From NCBI GenBank assembly GCA_003326205.1, contig LWTK01000036.1:620001-684000 (forward strand): a DNA stretch of 64,000 nucleotides, in the 5' to 3' direction. Numbering within the stretch: position 1 is the first letter of the stretch; every line of letters begins with the position of its first letter. The position numbers and the translations under genes are program-made. The notes under the pieces were generated by a model. It was not told the origin of the DNA and did not search any database. It saw only the letters and a program-made list of their open reading frames with translations. Source of the DNA: Nostoc sp. ATCC 43529. GTDB lineage: Bacteria; Cyanobacteriota; Cyanobacteriia; Cyanobacteriales; Nostocaceae. Of the stretch, positions 28,007 through 38,148 are shown one piece after another.

Positions 28007-28069
28007 GTATTAATCTATATTATGAAGTGAGTTATCGTTAAAACTTTCAATCCTTGCGGGTTAATCCTG

Positions 28070-28417
28070 ATGAAACAAACGTTGCCTTTACCACCAGAAG
28101 TGGTGCAACAAGTAGCTGAATACTTCGGCCTGTTGAGTGAGCCAATGCGCCTACGGCTGCTACACTTACTACGGGATGAAGAAAAATGCGTGCAAGAGTT
28201 GGTAGAGGCAACACAGACTTCTCAGGCAAATGTGTCAAAGCACCTGAAGATAATGTGGCAAGCAGGAATCCTTAGCCGCCGCAGTGAAGGAACTTGCGCC
28301 TATTACAGGGTCGAAGACCAAATGATTTTTGAGTTGTGTAATCGGGTTTGCGATCGCCTCGCCACAAGGTTAGAACAGCAAGCCCGTAATTTTCGTGTCT
28401 TGAATAGCAAACGGTAA
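28070..28417 (+). CDS. ArsR-family HTH transcriptional regulator
   Basis: The 115 residues form a winged helix: LSEPMRLRLLHLLRDEEKCVQELVEATQTSQANVSKHLKIMWQAGIL, then RRSEGTCAYYRVED as the wing. Many ArsR proteins sense metals, but I see only one Cys in the ELV helix region (EKCVQEL) and no clear CxC metal pair, so the signal is unknown. The start ATG lies 63 bases after accB. No partner gene is adjacent in the same direction. Confidence 0.88.
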   Translation: MKQTLPLPPEVVQQVAEYFGLLSEPMRLRLLHLLRDEEKCVQELVEATQTSQANVSKHLKIMWQAGILSRRSEGTCAYYRVEDQMIFELCNRVCDRLATRLEQQARNFRVLNSKR

Positions 28418-28488
28418 GTCATTTGTCATTTGTCTTTTGTCCTTTGTGTAAAGTAAATGACTAATGACCAATGACCAATGACCAATGA

Positions 28489-29106
28489 CTAAAGTGGATA
28501 GTTTTTCTCGAAGCTATCACGAGTTAGTGGTTGTTGTAACTCTATACCCTCACCGCCCAAAACATCCAAAGGTTTACCGTTCACGTCAATGTACACTTTG
28601 GCTTTTGGATTTAATGTTGTCGCAGTGTAAACAACTTGCCCCACGCGACCTATCATTGAGGCACTACCGCCACCGCTGGTAAATTCTTCAGATAAATTAA
28701 CGCGAACTTCATCATTGTCCTGTTTCAGCCCTAATAATTTGGTTCCGTTGGGGATAGTTGTAGAATCTGTTCCTTCTGTTGGCCCTGCTAACAAGCTTTC
28801 AAAAGCTGCTTCTAAAGCTTGGTTGGGTCGTACAGCAGCTACTCTCACTGGCTTGGGAACCAAAGCAAAATTTTTATCCTTTGGTCTAAGCCAATAAACG
28901 TTAGCAGTTTGCTCATTACCTGGCTGCCTAGTTGATGGCTGTGCTGGCTGGTCACTACCTTGAGAGGGTTTTGACGGTGTAGGGGTATTATTAGATTGTG
29001 AAGTTAACCAAGCCACACCGCCACCTACCGCTACAACTGCTGCTGCCAGAGCTGCAATTACGCCTGAAGAAATGCGATTAGATCCTTGTTGGTCTTTCAT
29101 GTTCAA
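28489..29106 (-). CDS. GerMN-domain membrane-anchored protein
   Basis: The 205 residues comprise a signal anchor (about 13-36), a Ser/Pro/Gln-rich linker and a GerMN domain (about 68-195) with VYWLRPKDKNFALVPKPVRV, AFESLLAGPTEG, IPNGTKLLGLK and VRVNLSEEFTSGGG. GerMN domains occur in sporulation proteins and in envelope proteins of non-sporulating bacteria, where they probably bind peptidoglycan or partner proteins. It is expected in the periplasm. Confidence 0.85.
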   Translation of the reverse strand: MNMKDQQGSNRISSGVIAALAAAVVAVGGGVAWLTSQSNNTPTPSKPSQGSDQPAQPSTRQPGNEQTANVYWLRPKDKNFALVPKPVRVAAVRPNQALEAAFESLLAGPTEGTDSTTIPNGTKLLGLKQDNDEVRVNLSEEFTSGGGSASMIGRVGQVVYTATTLNPKAKVYIDVNGKPLDVLGGEGIELQQPLTRDSFEKNYPL

Positions 29107-29406
29107 AACCTTCCTGACTGAGGGCTGAGATGGTAGTTATGTGAGGAGCAGCCTGGTTAAAGACGATACTTACATGTGGAGAGTTTCCCACAATTTAGAG
29201 GAGGCTTCCTGCCTCGAAATCCGATTATTTTTTAATCCTGCAAGTCCCTAATTCAATTTTAGAATTTGCACTTCTAGTCCGTCACTGTCGAATTGTTTAA
29301 ATTTTGGGGACTGGGGAGTAGGGAGATGGCTTCGCTAAGGGAAAAGGGTAAAGGTTAAAGGGAAAAGAGAGATCTTTCCTTTCCCCCTTCCCCTTTGCCC
29401 CTTGCC
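29107..29406. other. Intergenic region with low-complexity CCCCTTGCCC tract
   Basis: A G-rich then C-rich simple sequence (about 29310-29420) precedes the proS stop codon. I see no gene here; the section next to 29106 should hold the promoter of the GerMN gene. Confidence 0.4.
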
Positions 29407-31227
29407 CTATGCCCTATGCCCCATACCTATTGCCTCTTCAACCCACTGTTTGAGTGTGGTTGTCACTTCATCAATGGCGATTTCTTGGGATTTACGGGTT
29501 GCTCTTTCTACAACTTCGACTTTGCCGTTGGCGATCGCTCGTCCGGTTACAATTCTGTATGGTATGCCTATCAAGTCTGCATCTTTGAATTTCACTCCAG
29601 CTCGTTCATCGCGGTCATCGAGTAAGGTTTCAATTCCCGCTTGATTGAGTTGTGTGTAAAGTTTTTGAGCGATTTCGACTTGTTGAGCATCATTAATGTT
29701 AGGAATTGTGACGATCGCGTGATAAGGTGCGATGGCTACTGGCCAAATAATCCCGTCTTTGTCGTAAGATTGCTCTACAGCAGCTTGTGCTAAACGCGAG
29801 ACCCCTACACCAAAACAACCCATGACTAGTGGCTTTTCTTCACCCTGTTCATTGGTATAAGTTGCTCCCATCGCTTGGGAATATTTAGTGCCTAATTGAA
29901 AGATGTGACCTGCCTCAATTCCCCTGGCGCTTTGTAGGAGTTGTTCTGGGTTGTGGATGGCGCGATCGCCTGGTCTTGCTTTCCGCACATCTACTACCAA
30001 TTCCGGTAATTTAAATTGCTCGTTCCAGTTAGCACCAACTACGTGATAGCCAGTTTCATTCGCGCCAGTGACAAAGTTTTTTAAATCAACGGCTGTTCGA
30101 TCCACCAAACGCAAAAACTTGGGATGGATCTGTTTATTGGCGGTAATATACTCATCTGCGATGTCTGGGGCAATGTAGCCTAAAGGCAGAGATTTTGCTG
30201 TCCATGTTTGCTGTGCTTCGGAATTTGGTACGCTCAAATTGAGAATAGTTTGAGCGCCATAGTTAGAAGCTAATTTGGTCAATTCATTTTGCAACTTGAC
30301 TTCGTTAACTTCTTGGTCACCTCGGATGCTCACCAAAACCAACACCGTCATACCATTGTTATAAACTGTTTGGTAAAGGACGTTTTTCACCACTTGGGTG
30401 GGAGAACATTTGAGGAATTGACAGACTGTTTCAATCGTCTCTGTTCCAGGTGTATCGCGTTTTTCGTAGGTTGTAAACCGTGAGGGTTCGATATCGGCTG
30501 GTAAAGAAACAGCCTTTTCTACGTTAGCGGCGTATTTACCATCCTCAGTGTAGAGAACTTCGTCTTCGCCAGCTTCCGCCAACACCATAAATTCTGTGGA
30601 ACCAGAACCACCAATTGCACCAGAATCAGCTTCCACTGCCCGAAAAGCTAAACCAGAACGCCGGAGCATATTGCTGTAGGCTTGATACATATCGTCGTAA
30701 GTTTTTTTGAGGCTAGCTTCATCGACGTGGAAGGAGTAGCCGTCTTTCATGATAAATTCGCGTCCGCGCATTAAACCAAAGCGGGGACGAATTTCATCGC
30801 GGAATTTGGTTTGAATTTGGTAGAGATGCAGAGGTAATTGGCGGTAGGAACGAATCATATCACGAGCGATCGCTGTGATTACTTCTTCATGAGTTGGGCC
30901 TAATCCTAATTGTTGATCGCGGCGGTCAATTAGGGAAAACATGATCCCCTCAGCTTTGGTGTAAGTATCCCAACGTCCCGATTCCTTCCATAAATCAGCG
31001 GGTTGTAATTGCGGTAAAAGACATTCTTGTGCGCCTGTAGCGTTCATTTCTTCGCGCACAATTTGGGAAACCTTTTGCAATACCCGCCACATTAACGGGA
31101 GATAAGCGTAGACACCGCTACCGATGCGACGAATGTAACCTGCACGCAGTAATAATTTATGGCTGGGAATCTCAGCATCTGCTGGATCGTCCCGCAGTGT
31201 AACGAATAACATTTGTGATAGTCGCAT
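29407..31227 (-). CDS. proS: Prolyl-tRNA synthetase
   Basis: At 606 residues this is a bacterial-type class II enzyme. Motifs visible: [65 protein letters not shown] (class II motif 2), an inserted editing domain (about 230-390) and the C-terminal anticodon-binding part with [10 protein letters not shown]. It charges tRNA-Pro with proline and should edit Ala-tRNA-Pro. It starts at ATG 31227. Confidence 0.96.
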   Translation of the reverse strand: MRLSQMLFVTLRDDPADAEIPSHKLLLRAGYIRRIGSGVYAYLPLMWRVLQKVSQIVREEMNATGAQECLLPQLQPADLWKESGRWDTYTKAEGIMFSLIDRRDQQLGLGPTHEEVITAIARDMIRSYRQLPLHLYQIQTKFRDEIRPRFGLMRGREFIMKDGYSFHVDEASLKKTYDDMYQAYSNMLRRSGLAFRAVEADSGAIGGSGSTEFMVLAEAGEDEVLYTEDGKYAANVEKAVSLPADIEPSRFTTYEKRDTPGTETIETVCQFLKCSPTQVVKNVLYQTVYNNGMTVLVLVSIRGDQEVNEVKLQNELTKLASNYGAQTILNLSVPNSEAQQTWTAKSLPLGYIAPDIADEYITANKQIHPKFLRLVDRTAVDLKNFVTGANETGYHVVGANWNEQFKLPELVVDVRKARPGDRAIHNPEQLLQSARGIEAGHIFQLGTKYSQAMGATYTNEQGEEKPLVMGCFGVGVSRLAQAAVEQSYDKDGIIWPVAIAPYHAIVTIPNINDAQQVEIAQKLYTQLNQAGIETLLDDRDERAGVKFKDADLIGIPYRIVTGRAIANGKVEVVERATRKSQEIAIDEVTTTLKQWVEEAIGMGHRA

Positions 31228-31434
31228 CGTTTATTACCTTTCCAAAATCACTAATTTCTATGTCAACTAAAGTATGAATTATCAAGGATAAAGTACAAAG
31301 GGACTGGGGATTGGGCATTAGAAGTTGGGAGTTAGGAGTTAAGAGTTAGGAGTTATTTTCCTTGTCCCCTCATCTCCCTCATCTCCCTCATCTCCCCAGT
31401 CCCCAGTCCCCAGTCCCTTCAGGAGAAAACAACC

Positions 31435-32826
31435 TTGTCTAATGTAATTTATCAAGCACAGCCACCTTTAGAATTTATTCCTCCAGCATTCAACCCGTTG
31501 TTTCTACGAGTTGTCCATCTGTTGTTACCAAGTTTCATCAAATGGCAAACACCTATTACCAAAATTGAAGCAGACAACGTAGAAGTTCTGGTAGATCTCT
31601 ATCGCCAGTTTCAGGAGGGTAAGATCCGTTTTCTGCTGGCTTTTCGCCATCCGAAAACCGACGATCCCTTTGGTTTGGGCTACTTGCTGTCTCAACTCGT
31701 GCCAAAGGTAGCACGATCGCAAGGCACAATGCTACAACTTCCAATTCACGCTCATTTTATCTACGATCGCGGTATTCCTCTATGGGCTGGTTCTCATATT
31801 GGCTGGGTGATGTCTCAGTTGGGTGGTACTCCGATTCAGCGGGGTAAGGCTGACTGGACGGGGTTACGTTCGGCGCGTGATTTGTTTGCTAATGGAAAAT
31901 TTCCAATGGCTGCGTCGCCAGAAGGTGCTACCAATGGATTATCAGAGATTATTAGCCCCTTAGAACCTGGTATTGGCCAGTTAGGCTTTTGGTGCGCTGA
32001 GGATTTGCAAAAAGCTGGACGCGACGAACAGGTTTTCATTTTACCAGTTGGGATTAAATATAGTTACGTTGATGCTCCTTGGGATGCGATCGCTAATCTT
32101 TTAAGTGAATTAGAAGCAGCTAGTGGTTTACCTGTGAATCCACCCCAACCAGGTAATGTTGCTTCTATAGAAACGCTTTATCCCCGATTATTAACTTTGG
32201 CAGAACATTTGCTTTCGCTGATGGAAGTATTTTACACGCGTTTCTATCATCAAAAACTGCCAGATGCCAAGGTTGTCGCTGGACAAATTCCAGATAGAAA
32301 TCAAGCATTAGCAGTTCGGTTACAAGCTTTGTTGAATGCAGCACTGTTAATATCAGAACAGTATTTTGATTTGCAGTCTAAAGGTTCTTTAACTGACCGT
32401 TGTCGGCGAGTAGAACAAGCAGGGTGGAATTATATCTTTAGAGAAGAATTTAAGGATGTTAAAGGAGTATCTGCTGTGGAAAAATCTTTAGGCGATCGCG
32501 TTGCCGAAGAAGCGAATGCACGAATGTGGCACATGCGTTTAGTTGAAAGTTTTGTGGCGGTTTCTGGTAATTATATTAAAGAAAAACCAACAGTAGAAAG
32601 GTTTGCAGAAACAACTCTAATTTTATGGAAAATGATTGCTAAGATTCAAGGTAATAAAGCTGTCTCGCGTCCAGAATTAGGAAGGGAAAAAGTAAAAATA
32701 ACTGTGGGTGAACCTATATCTATTTCTGAACGTTACCCAGCATATAAAGAGAATCGTTTGGGTGCTAGACAAGCTGTTGCTGATGTGACGAATGATTTAC
32801 AACATGCAATGGAAGGATTGATTTGA
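31435..32826 (+). CDS. PlsC-like acyltransferase family protein
   Basis: The 463 residues start at TTG 31435 with a strong AGGAG ten bases upstream. The N-terminal half has acyltransferase motifs: FRHPKTDDPFGLGYL (HxxxxD-like, with His about 67) and AASPEGATNGLSE. The PIQRGKADWTGLRSARDL region corresponds to the usual third block. The C-terminal half (about 270-463) is helical and unassigned. It may acylate lysophosphatidate or another lipid in the membrane. It is roughly twice as long as a minimal PlsC, so the exact substrate is open. Confidence 0.75.
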   Translation: MSNVIYQAQPPLEFIPPAFNPLFLRVVHLLLPSFIKWQTPITKIEADNVEVLVDLYRQFQEGKIRFLLAFRHPKTDDPFGLGYLLSQLVPKVARSQGTMLQLPIHAHFIYDRGIPLWAGSHIGWVMSQLGGTPIQRGKADWTGLRSARDLFANGKFPMAASPEGATNGLSEIISPLEPGIGQLGFWCAEDLQKAGRDEQVFILPVGIKYSYVDAPWDAIANLLSELEAASGLPVNPPQPGNVASIETLYPRLLTLAEHLLSLMEVFYTRFYHQKLPDAKVVAGQIPDRNQALAVRLQALLNAALLISEQYFDLQSKGSLTDRCRRVEQAGWNYIFREEFKDVKGVSAVEKSLGDRVAEEANARMWHMRLVESFVAVSGNYIKEKPTVERFAETTLILWKMIAKIQGNKAVSRPELGREKVKITVGEPISISERYPAYKENRLGARQAVADVTNDLQHAMEGLI

Positions 32827-32881
32827 AAAGTAAGTTAAAGAAAAAGTCCGAATCAAAATGCTCTTTTTACCTCAAATAAAA

Positions 32882-33628
32882 TTACTCAGGCAATTCACCA
32901 AAGCGTTCCCGATAACGCTGTAAAAGTTGTTCTGCTAATTCTCGCTGCTGTCGTTCCTGTTGGGCACGAATACTTTCCTGCTGGGCACGAATCATTGCTT
33001 GTTCTGCAAGTTCTTCTGGAGTTGGAAATCTATTACCTTGTTCATCAAACCAGTATAGCCACTCGCGCTGCCATCCTTCATGGACACCTTGACCTCTACC
33101 AATTGCCAAGCGTATTTCCGGCATCCATGTTGGTTCGCTAGGCTGGCGAATATATTCGCCATTTTCTAATCGATAAACTTCAAAAGGTTCGTGTTTGTCA
33201 CGCTGATAATAATCAGGGTTGTATGTGACATAATACAATACACCTAATTGGGTATAAGCAACCATTTTTTTGTCGTATTCTCCCCCATAGGTTTGAGAAA
33301 CAACTTCCAACACCAATATAGGAGAAACGTTATTTTCTTCTAATAAAACATAGCTTAAGCGTCCCTTGGGATCGTTCTTGCGGCGCGGTACTCCTATGCT
33401 TAGAAAGCCATCGGGAATTATCGGAGTTCGCCGAATTTGACCTGTGCGGTCATAGATACCCATATCAACCCCAAAAAACCAGTCCCATCGGTTTTGCCAA
33501 ATTAAAGCTAAGATTGCTTTTAATAAGTTGGGAATCAGGTTTTGTAGTTCATTGTCCACAGGTGTATCGTCGGAGCAAGGTAACTCTTCTGAGGAAGGAA
33601 GATACTCAGGTGTGTTGTAGTCTAGCAT
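32882..33628 (-). CDS. Uma2-family (DUF820) endonuclease-like protein with coiled C-terminal tail
   Basis: The 248 residues hold a Uma2 domain (VLEVVSQTYGGEYDKKMVAYTQLGVLYYVTYNPDYY, about 105-145; PEIRLAIGRGQGV) followed by a charged helical tail of AQQE repeats (about 205-240). The catalytic-like acidic and Lys positions (E in VLEVVS, K in KKM) are kept. The fold belongs to the restriction-endonuclease superfamily, but no biological role is established. The tail could mediate oligomerisation. Confidence 0.82.
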   Translation of the reverse strand: MLDYNTPEYLPSSEELPCSDDTPVDNELQNLIPNLLKAILALIWQNRWDWFFGVDMGIYDRTGQIRRTPIIPDGFLSIGVPRRKNDPKGRLSYVLLEENNVSPILVLEVVSQTYGGEYDKKMVAYTQLGVLYYVTYNPDYYQRDKHEPFEVYRLENGEYIRQPSEPTWMPEIRLAIGRGQGVHEGWQREWLYWFDEQGNRFPTPEELAEQAMIRAQQESIRAQQERQQRELAEQLLQRYRERFGELPE

Positions 33629-33796
33629 GACGATTTATAGGGAAAATCTGTAAAAAACTATTTGCTGACTTCACCTTCAAGAAGGTTACCAGTATCAGCA
33701 TCAAATAGCAACAAAATTTTATTACTTTACTTATATATAACATTATGCCATGTAAACATGGCAGATAGAAAGACGTTGAGCGATCGCTCTTAGCTA

Positions 33797-34372
33797 TCAA
33801 CCTGGAAACACTTTAGATAAATCTAGAACTAGATCGGGAAAAGATGGCAGATTAACTGATTCATTTGGCAGATAAATATACTTGCGACGATAACCAAATT
33901 TACCTTGTAAATCTTGATAAGGTTCGCTATAACATTCAAGATAATTATCTACTAAATTAAATATCCAATAGTCGGAAATACCAGCTTCGGCATAAAGAGA
34001 TAATTTTACATCTCGCTCGTATTTCAAAGTTGAATTAGAAATTTCAATGACTAGCAATACATCAGATGGGCTAGGATGAGCTTCTAAATACTCATCAGGA
34101 CGATTTCGCACAATGACTAGATCGGGTTCTGGTTCGCTGTCATCACCTATAATAATTGGTTCTTGTCCTCGAAGAATCGCCTGTTCTACAACCAGCTTGA
34201 ATAACTCCCGATATAAGCGGGTGCTGCAAACAGAGTGTGGTGTGCCTTTTGCTGCCATCTGTAATATTTCACCCTTAATTAGCTCAACTCGGTCATTCTC
34301 TTTAAAGAAGCCGAGTTCTGCCAGACGGTGATATTCAGCTATAGTAAAGCGTTTAGCAGTGGTAAAGCTCAT
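33797..34372 (-). CDS. Uma2-family (DUF820) endonuclease-like protein
   Basis: The 191 residues begin MSFTTAKRFTIAEYHRLAELGFF and contain VELIKGEILQMAAKGTPHS, EPDLVIVRNRPDEYLEAHP, VLLVIEISNSTLKYERDVKLSLYAEAGISDYWIFNLVD, the full set of Uma2 blocks. It lies 170 bases from the preceding Uma2 gene on the same strand. The two are only distantly alike, so they do not look like a recent tandem duplication. Confidence 0.85.
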   Translation of the reverse strand: MSFTTAKRFTIAEYHRLAELGFFKENDRVELIKGEILQMAAKGTPHSVCSTRLYRELFKLVVEQAILRGQEPIIIGDDSEPEPDLVIVRNRPDEYLEAHPSPSDVLLVIEISNSTLKYERDVKLSLYAEAGISDYWIFNLVDNYLECYSEPYQDLQGKFGYRRKYIYLPNESVNLPSFPDLVLDLSKVFPG

Positions 34373-34513
34373 AACAACTACAAGAATGCAGAGTTATTTT
34401 TATCTTAATGTAGTTTGACAAGGAAGCAAAAAAACAATACCAACGACAAATAGGGATAAAAATCTTACCCCTAAAAAGTTGCGTATTATTTGAATAATAG
34501 CTAGAAAAAGCTA

Positions 34514-35059
34514 TTAATTTTCGGTTAAATGACTCTCTAACAAAGATGCGATCGCTTCTGGATGAATGTTCTTGTATTTCTTTTTACCAAGCTGTAAAAC
34601 ACAATTGGGGGCGCTGCTGCAACATTTTTGGCAACTAGTATGTTCGATGGTAACTTTGTCTAATAAACCGCGATCGCACAAAGTTTTTTCTAATTCTGAT
34701 AATAAGCCTTTACCGCCACGCTTGAGGCAACCCGACTTTTGACACACCATAATTTTGGCTTTGGGTAGGAGTGGCAAATTTTGAATTGGACAAGTACCAA
34801 TTGGCGTGACTTGACAGGCTTTGATTTTAATTTCACCTGTGTGCGAGTCTAACTCACTATAAGCAAAAACGCGAATTTCTTCACCAGGAACTAACAACAA
34901 ACTCAGAGAACGGCGCAACTCTTTTGGCAATTTGATTTCCATAGTTCCATCTGAAACTGCCAGTTGCAAATATTTATATTTTTTGGGTTCTGCACCAACA
35001 AAACCTAAAAACTGTCCTTCAAGGGTCAATTCTGATAACGTAAAATACTTTCTACCCAT
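34514..35059 (-). CDS. (2Fe-2S) ferredoxin-domain protein
   Basis: The 181 residues combine an N-terminal beta-rich part (about 1-90) with a thioredoxin-like [2Fe-2S] domain (about 100-180). Cysteines lie in MVCQKSGCLKRGG and HTSCQKCCSSAPNC, the CX4C plus CXXC-type pattern of such ferredoxins. It is the last gene of the minus-strand series that includes nifV, nifZ and nifT, after a 232-base repeat-rich gap, and may supply electrons or sense redox state there. The role is an inference from position only. Confidence 0.8.
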   Translation of the reverse strand: MGRKYFTLSELTLEGQFLGFVGAEPKKYKYLQLAVSDGTMEIKLPKELRRSLSLLLVPGEEIRVFAYSELDSHTGEIKIKACQVTPIGTCPIQNLPLLPKAKIMVCQKSGCLKRGGKGLLSELEKTLCDRGLLDKVTIEHTSCQKCCSSAPNCVLQLGKKKYKNIHPEAIASLLESHLTEN

Positions 35060-35071
35060 GATTGATTAAAA

Positions 35072-35288
35072 ATGAAGAGCTAGGAGTTGAAAGTTAGGAG
35101 TTATGAGTTGAGAGTGAGTAGTTAAAAATGAAAAGTTAGGAGTTGAAAGTTAGGAGTTATGAGTTAGGAGTTAGGAGTTGGGAATTAGGAATAATAAATT
35201 ATGAGTTATGAACATTAATTCACTCACACATTATAATTGATAACTCCTATTTCTTAACTATTAACTCTTAACTCCTAACTCCTAACTT
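35072..35288. repeat. GTTAGGAGTT-type simple repeats
   Basis: The gap between nifT and the ferredoxin gene is made up largely of GTTAGGA and AACTCCT heptamer variants in both orientations, able to fold into imperfect hairpins. No gene is visible. Confidence 0.7.
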
Positions 35289-35291
35289 TTT

Positions 35292-35495
35292 TTACGCAAG
35301 GCGTTTTGCTTCCACAGTTTGCGGTAAATTGGCTATATCTGGTAAGTCACGAAATTCTAATTCCCAGCCATTTGCTAAGGTCAAAATCTTACCATCATTG
35401 CCATCAGTTTGTTTGACTACTTCTTCTTCCAGATCTTTTTTAGCAACGTAGACTACTAAAGTGCCGGCATCATTCACGCGTAACATTACTTTCAT
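35292..35495 (-). CDS. nifT: NifT/FixU protein
   Basis: From ATG 35495 the product is [11 protein letters not shown]..., 67 residues, with the NifT core VYVAKKDLEEEVV and a C-terminal GWELEFRDLP. GAGGAG lies seven bases before this ATG, so I prefer it to the in-frame ATG 35507. NifT is a small conserved nif product whose loss has little effect in tested species. The gene overlaps nifZ by 26 bases. Confidence 0.9.
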   Translation of the reverse strand: MKVMLRVNDAGTLVVYVAKKDLEEEVVKQTDGNDGKILTLANGWELEFRDLPDIANLPQTVEAKRLA

Positions 35496-35757
35496 GAGAC
35501 TCCTCAACAGATTCTAGTTCTTTTTTCTTACAGCCGACGACAATCCCTGTTTCTATGAAATGCACAGCATATATATAGGAACTCTGCAAATATGTGCCTA
35601 TACTTGCTATGTAGCCAATATCTCCTTTCTTAGCTAAAACTTGGCCGATTTCTTTACCAGGAAAGGTACCATCGTTTTTAATTAGTTTGCGAAGTCTGAC
35701 TTTTTCACCAATCTCAAAAGCAGGTGGTAAGTCTAGCTCTAATTCATCGCGTTGCAT
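35470..35757 (-). CDS. nifZ: NifZ protein
   Basis: The 95 residues start [29 protein letters not shown], continue with [14 protein letters not shown] and [14 protein letters not shown], and match NifZ. Family knowledge: NifZ helps maturation of the P-clusters of the MoFe protein. It overlaps the end of nifV by 14 bases and the start of nifT by 26, which points to translational coupling. Confidence 0.92.
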   Translation of the reverse strand: MQRDELELDLPPAFEIGEKVRLRKLIKNDGTFPGKEIGQVLAKKGDIGYIASIGTYLQSSYIYAVHFIETGIVVGCKKKELESVEESHESNVTRE

Positions 35758-36877
35758 GAGAATACCTCTGTTCTCTGGCCAAATTTAAGACTTCTTCTGT
35801 GGTGAGGCTACGTTTTTTCTTGACTGACTGATGGCGCACTGCGTCTAAAACTGACTGGGTTTCTTGTGAGTTCAAGAAAATTCCATGCTGTTCTAGTAAG
35901 TTGGAAACTGAATGTCTTCCAGAATGTTTACCTACTACTAAGCGGCGTTCGCAACCCACTTCTTCGGGAGCAAATGGTTCGTAGGTAAGGGGGTTTTGCA
36001 GGACGCCGTGGGCATGAATTCCAGATTCGTGAGCGAAGGTATTTTCACCAACGATCGCTTTCCAAGGTGGTACTTGGGCGCCTGATGCAGAAGCAACTAG
36101 TTGAGACAGTCCCAGTAAATGAGATGTGTCAATTCCCAAATTAACGCCGTAGATGCGTTTGATAGCCATGACAACTTCTTCTAGAGCTGCATTTCCCGCC
36201 CTTTCACCCAAGCCGTTGACTGTGGTATTCACAGATGTTGCTCCAGCTTTGATCCCAGCAAGGGCGTTGGCGGTTGCTAGGCCAAAATCATTGTGGGTGT
36301 GGATTTCCAGGGGAATCGTCAAAGCCGAAACCAGATGCTTGACTTTTGTGTAGGTGCTAAAGGGGTCAAGAACTCCCACGGTGTCGCAGAAGCGGAAGCG
36401 GGACGCACCCCATTCTTGGGCCCAAAGTGCTACATCTAAAAGGAAGCTTTCATCAGCTCTAGAAGAATCTTCTCCGCCGACTGCTACCCAAAGACCGCGA
36501 TCGACTGCGAAGCTGATGGAGTCCTTGAGTTTTTGTAGACTTACCCGCCACTGACCATGAAATTTAGTGGCAATTTGAATACCAGAGACGGGGATGGCGA
36601 TATGCACTCGGTTGAGACCGCAGGCGATGGAAGCCTTAATATCTGAGATGACAGCGCGGTTCCACCCCAAGAGTTTTGCTTGCAAACCCAAGTCAGAAAT
36701 TGCCGCGATCGCCTGTGTTTCTTCACCACCCATTGCTGGTATCCCAACTTCTAATTCGGGAATACCAATGGCATCGAGAAACTTAGCGATCGCTACTTTT
36801 TCTTTTAAATTGAAAGCAACACCCGCCGCTTGTTCGCCATCACGCAATGTAGTGTCATTAATTATGATTTGATTCAT
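35744..36877 (-). CDS. nifV: Homocitrate synthase NifV
   Basis: The 377 residues show the alpha-isopropylmalate/homocitrate synthase signature: [50 protein letters not shown] (metal-binding HxH) and [15 protein letters not shown]. The enzyme makes homocitrate, the organic ligand of FeMo-cofactor. nifZ and nifT follow in overlapping arrangement. Length is usual for NifV and shorter than LeuA, supporting the nif assignment. Confidence 0.95.
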   Translation of the reverse strand: MNQIIINDTTLRDGEQAAGVAFNLKEKVAIAKFLDAIGIPELEVGIPAMGGEETQAIAAISDLGLQAKLLGWNRAVISDIKASIACGLNRVHIAIPVSGIQIATKFHGQWRVSLQKLKDSISFAVDRGLWVAVGGEDSSRADESFLLDVALWAQEWGASRFRFCDTVGVLDPFSTYTKVKHLVSALTIPLEIHTHNDFGLATANALAGIKAGATSVNTTVNGLGERAGNAALEEVVMAIKRIYGVNLGIDTSHLLGLSQLVASASGAQVPPWKAIVGENTFAHESGIHAHGVLQNPLTYEPFAPEEVGCERRLVVGKHSGRHSVSNLLEQHGIFLNSQETQSVLDAVRHQSVKKKRSLTTEEVLNLAREQRYSHATR

Positions 36878-37049
36878 TGCAAATATCCCTCTCTTGGAAG
36901 TATTCTCAATATCCTTTCTCTCTACTATTCACAGTGATGGTAAATGCTAAAAATATCACAATACATAAACAGGATACATGATCCTAAATTATTGCTCATT
37001 TACCAACATCACATCTGTATGACAAGGAACCAAAAATTGGTATAATTTA

Positions 37050-37166
37050 CTAATCTTTTTTACCGAGGTCAATTGTAATTTGTTCGAGTAGCAAATAACT
37101 AATATAACTATTAGCAAGTCCGGAAAAAATTAAAAGACATAATCCAGCGATTAATGTAGTAATCAT
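37050..37166 (-). CDS. Putative 38-residue single-helix membrane peptide upstream of nifV
   Basis: ATG 37166 opens a 38-codon frame ending TAG at 37050-37052. The peptide is about 20 hydrophobic residues (MITTLIAGLCLLIFSGLANS) followed by YISYLLLEQI and a charged end GKKD. GAGG stands eight bases before the ATG. It resembles the small single-helix proteins of cyanobacterial membranes in general design but matches none that I recognise. It lies 172 bases upstream of nifV on the same strand. Confidence rests on the ribosome site and amino-acid pattern only. Confidence 0.5.
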   Translation of the reverse strand: MITTLIAGLCLLIFSGLANSYISYLLLEQITIDLGKKD

Positions 37167-37372
37167 CTCAGGAACCTCAGATTTTGTATAGTATCGGTGT
37201 GTAGTTTAATCTCGGTACAAATGCAAGAATTCAGAAGTCAGAATTGCGGTAAAATCAATGGTGGTGAGCAGCTTGACTTTCTTGAAATTAAGAACTTAAG
37301 GGTATGCAAGCCTTAGAAATTAATAATTTTGGATTCTGAATTCTGAATTCTGAATTCTTAGCTACAAATTAG

Positions 37373-37570
37373 CTAACTTTGTTCTGCTAACCAGTCAAAA
37401 ATCCGTTCTAACTGGTCTAAGTTAACTAAACCATACTGCCAGAGAAGCATCGGTAATGGGCCATTTTGCAATTCACGATGTCGTAGCGCTACAGCAATAT
37501 CCGCATTTGAAAGTTCAAGTTCATGGTGCAAAAATTTGATGAGTTGAATATCTCTGTTACGAGTTAGCAT
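37373..37570 (-). CDS. DUF2949-family small protein
   Basis: From ATG 37570 the product has 65 residues: MLTRNRDIQLIKFLHHELELSNADIAVALRHRE... ending QLERIFDWLAEQS. This fits DUF2949, a cyanobacterial family that recurs in nif neighbourhoods. The frame is open to 37687, but the extra residues (HLPHLPHLP) are translated repeat. It may be a small helical DNA- or protein-binding factor; the function is unknown. Confidence 0.8.
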   Translation of the reverse strand: MLTRNRDIQLIKFLHHELELSNADIAVALRHRELQNGPLPMLLWQYGLVNLDQLERIFDWLAEQS

Positions 37571-37902
37571 AGTTGAACTTTCAATTTCTTCAGTTGGAAA
37601 AGAATTAAAAATTCCTATCTTGGGCATGGGGAGATGGGGGAGATGAGGGAGATGAGGGAGATGAGGGAGAATAACTCTTAACTCCAAACTCCTAACTCCT
37701 AACTCTTAATTCCTAACTCCTAACTTCTGAATTCCGCCATGCTGTAGGAATTCTTCTCAGTTTGCAATAGAATTTGCTAGGAGACAGTAACTTCAACTTC
37801 TAAATCTCTTCAATATTTATGCATCGGAGCAAAGAGCTATGCTTGTGTGATGAATTCAAGATTAATATTGTTTAGATTAGGTTTTTCAACAATATTTATG
37901 AC

Positions 37903-38148
37903 TTAAAATTCACCATTAGATTGCCAGCAACGCTCTAGCCATTCGATTAATTCATGACGAGAAGCGAGAAATTGCATAACTGTACTCCGAATTAGAATTG
38001 CTTCTAGCAAATTGTTGACTTGCACCCGTAAAGAACCATCGGGAAGACAGGAACTCTTTATTTTTAATTCTTGCAAACGGTGATAGATTCGCCAGCGATC
38101 GCTCAAAGGAATCTGCAAAACTTGTTCGCCTAAAGTATCATTTGTCAT
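37903..38148 (-). CDS. Asr1405/Asl0597-family protein
   Basis: The product of about 81 residues (MTNDTLGEQVLQIPLSDRWRIYHRLQEL ... SRHELIEWLERCWQSNGEF) matches my memory of the Asr1405/Asl0597 family found next to the cysE-nifV group in Anabaena. I prefer ATG 38148 over ATG 38169 because the first seven codons of the longer frame belong to the heptamer repeat. The family has no known function; helical prediction and a single Cys give no enzyme signature. Confidence 0.75.
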   Translation of the reverse strand: MTNDTLGEQVLQIPLSDRWRIYHRLQELKIKSSCLPDGSLRVQVNNLLEAILIRSTVMQFLASRHELIEWLERCWQSNGEF

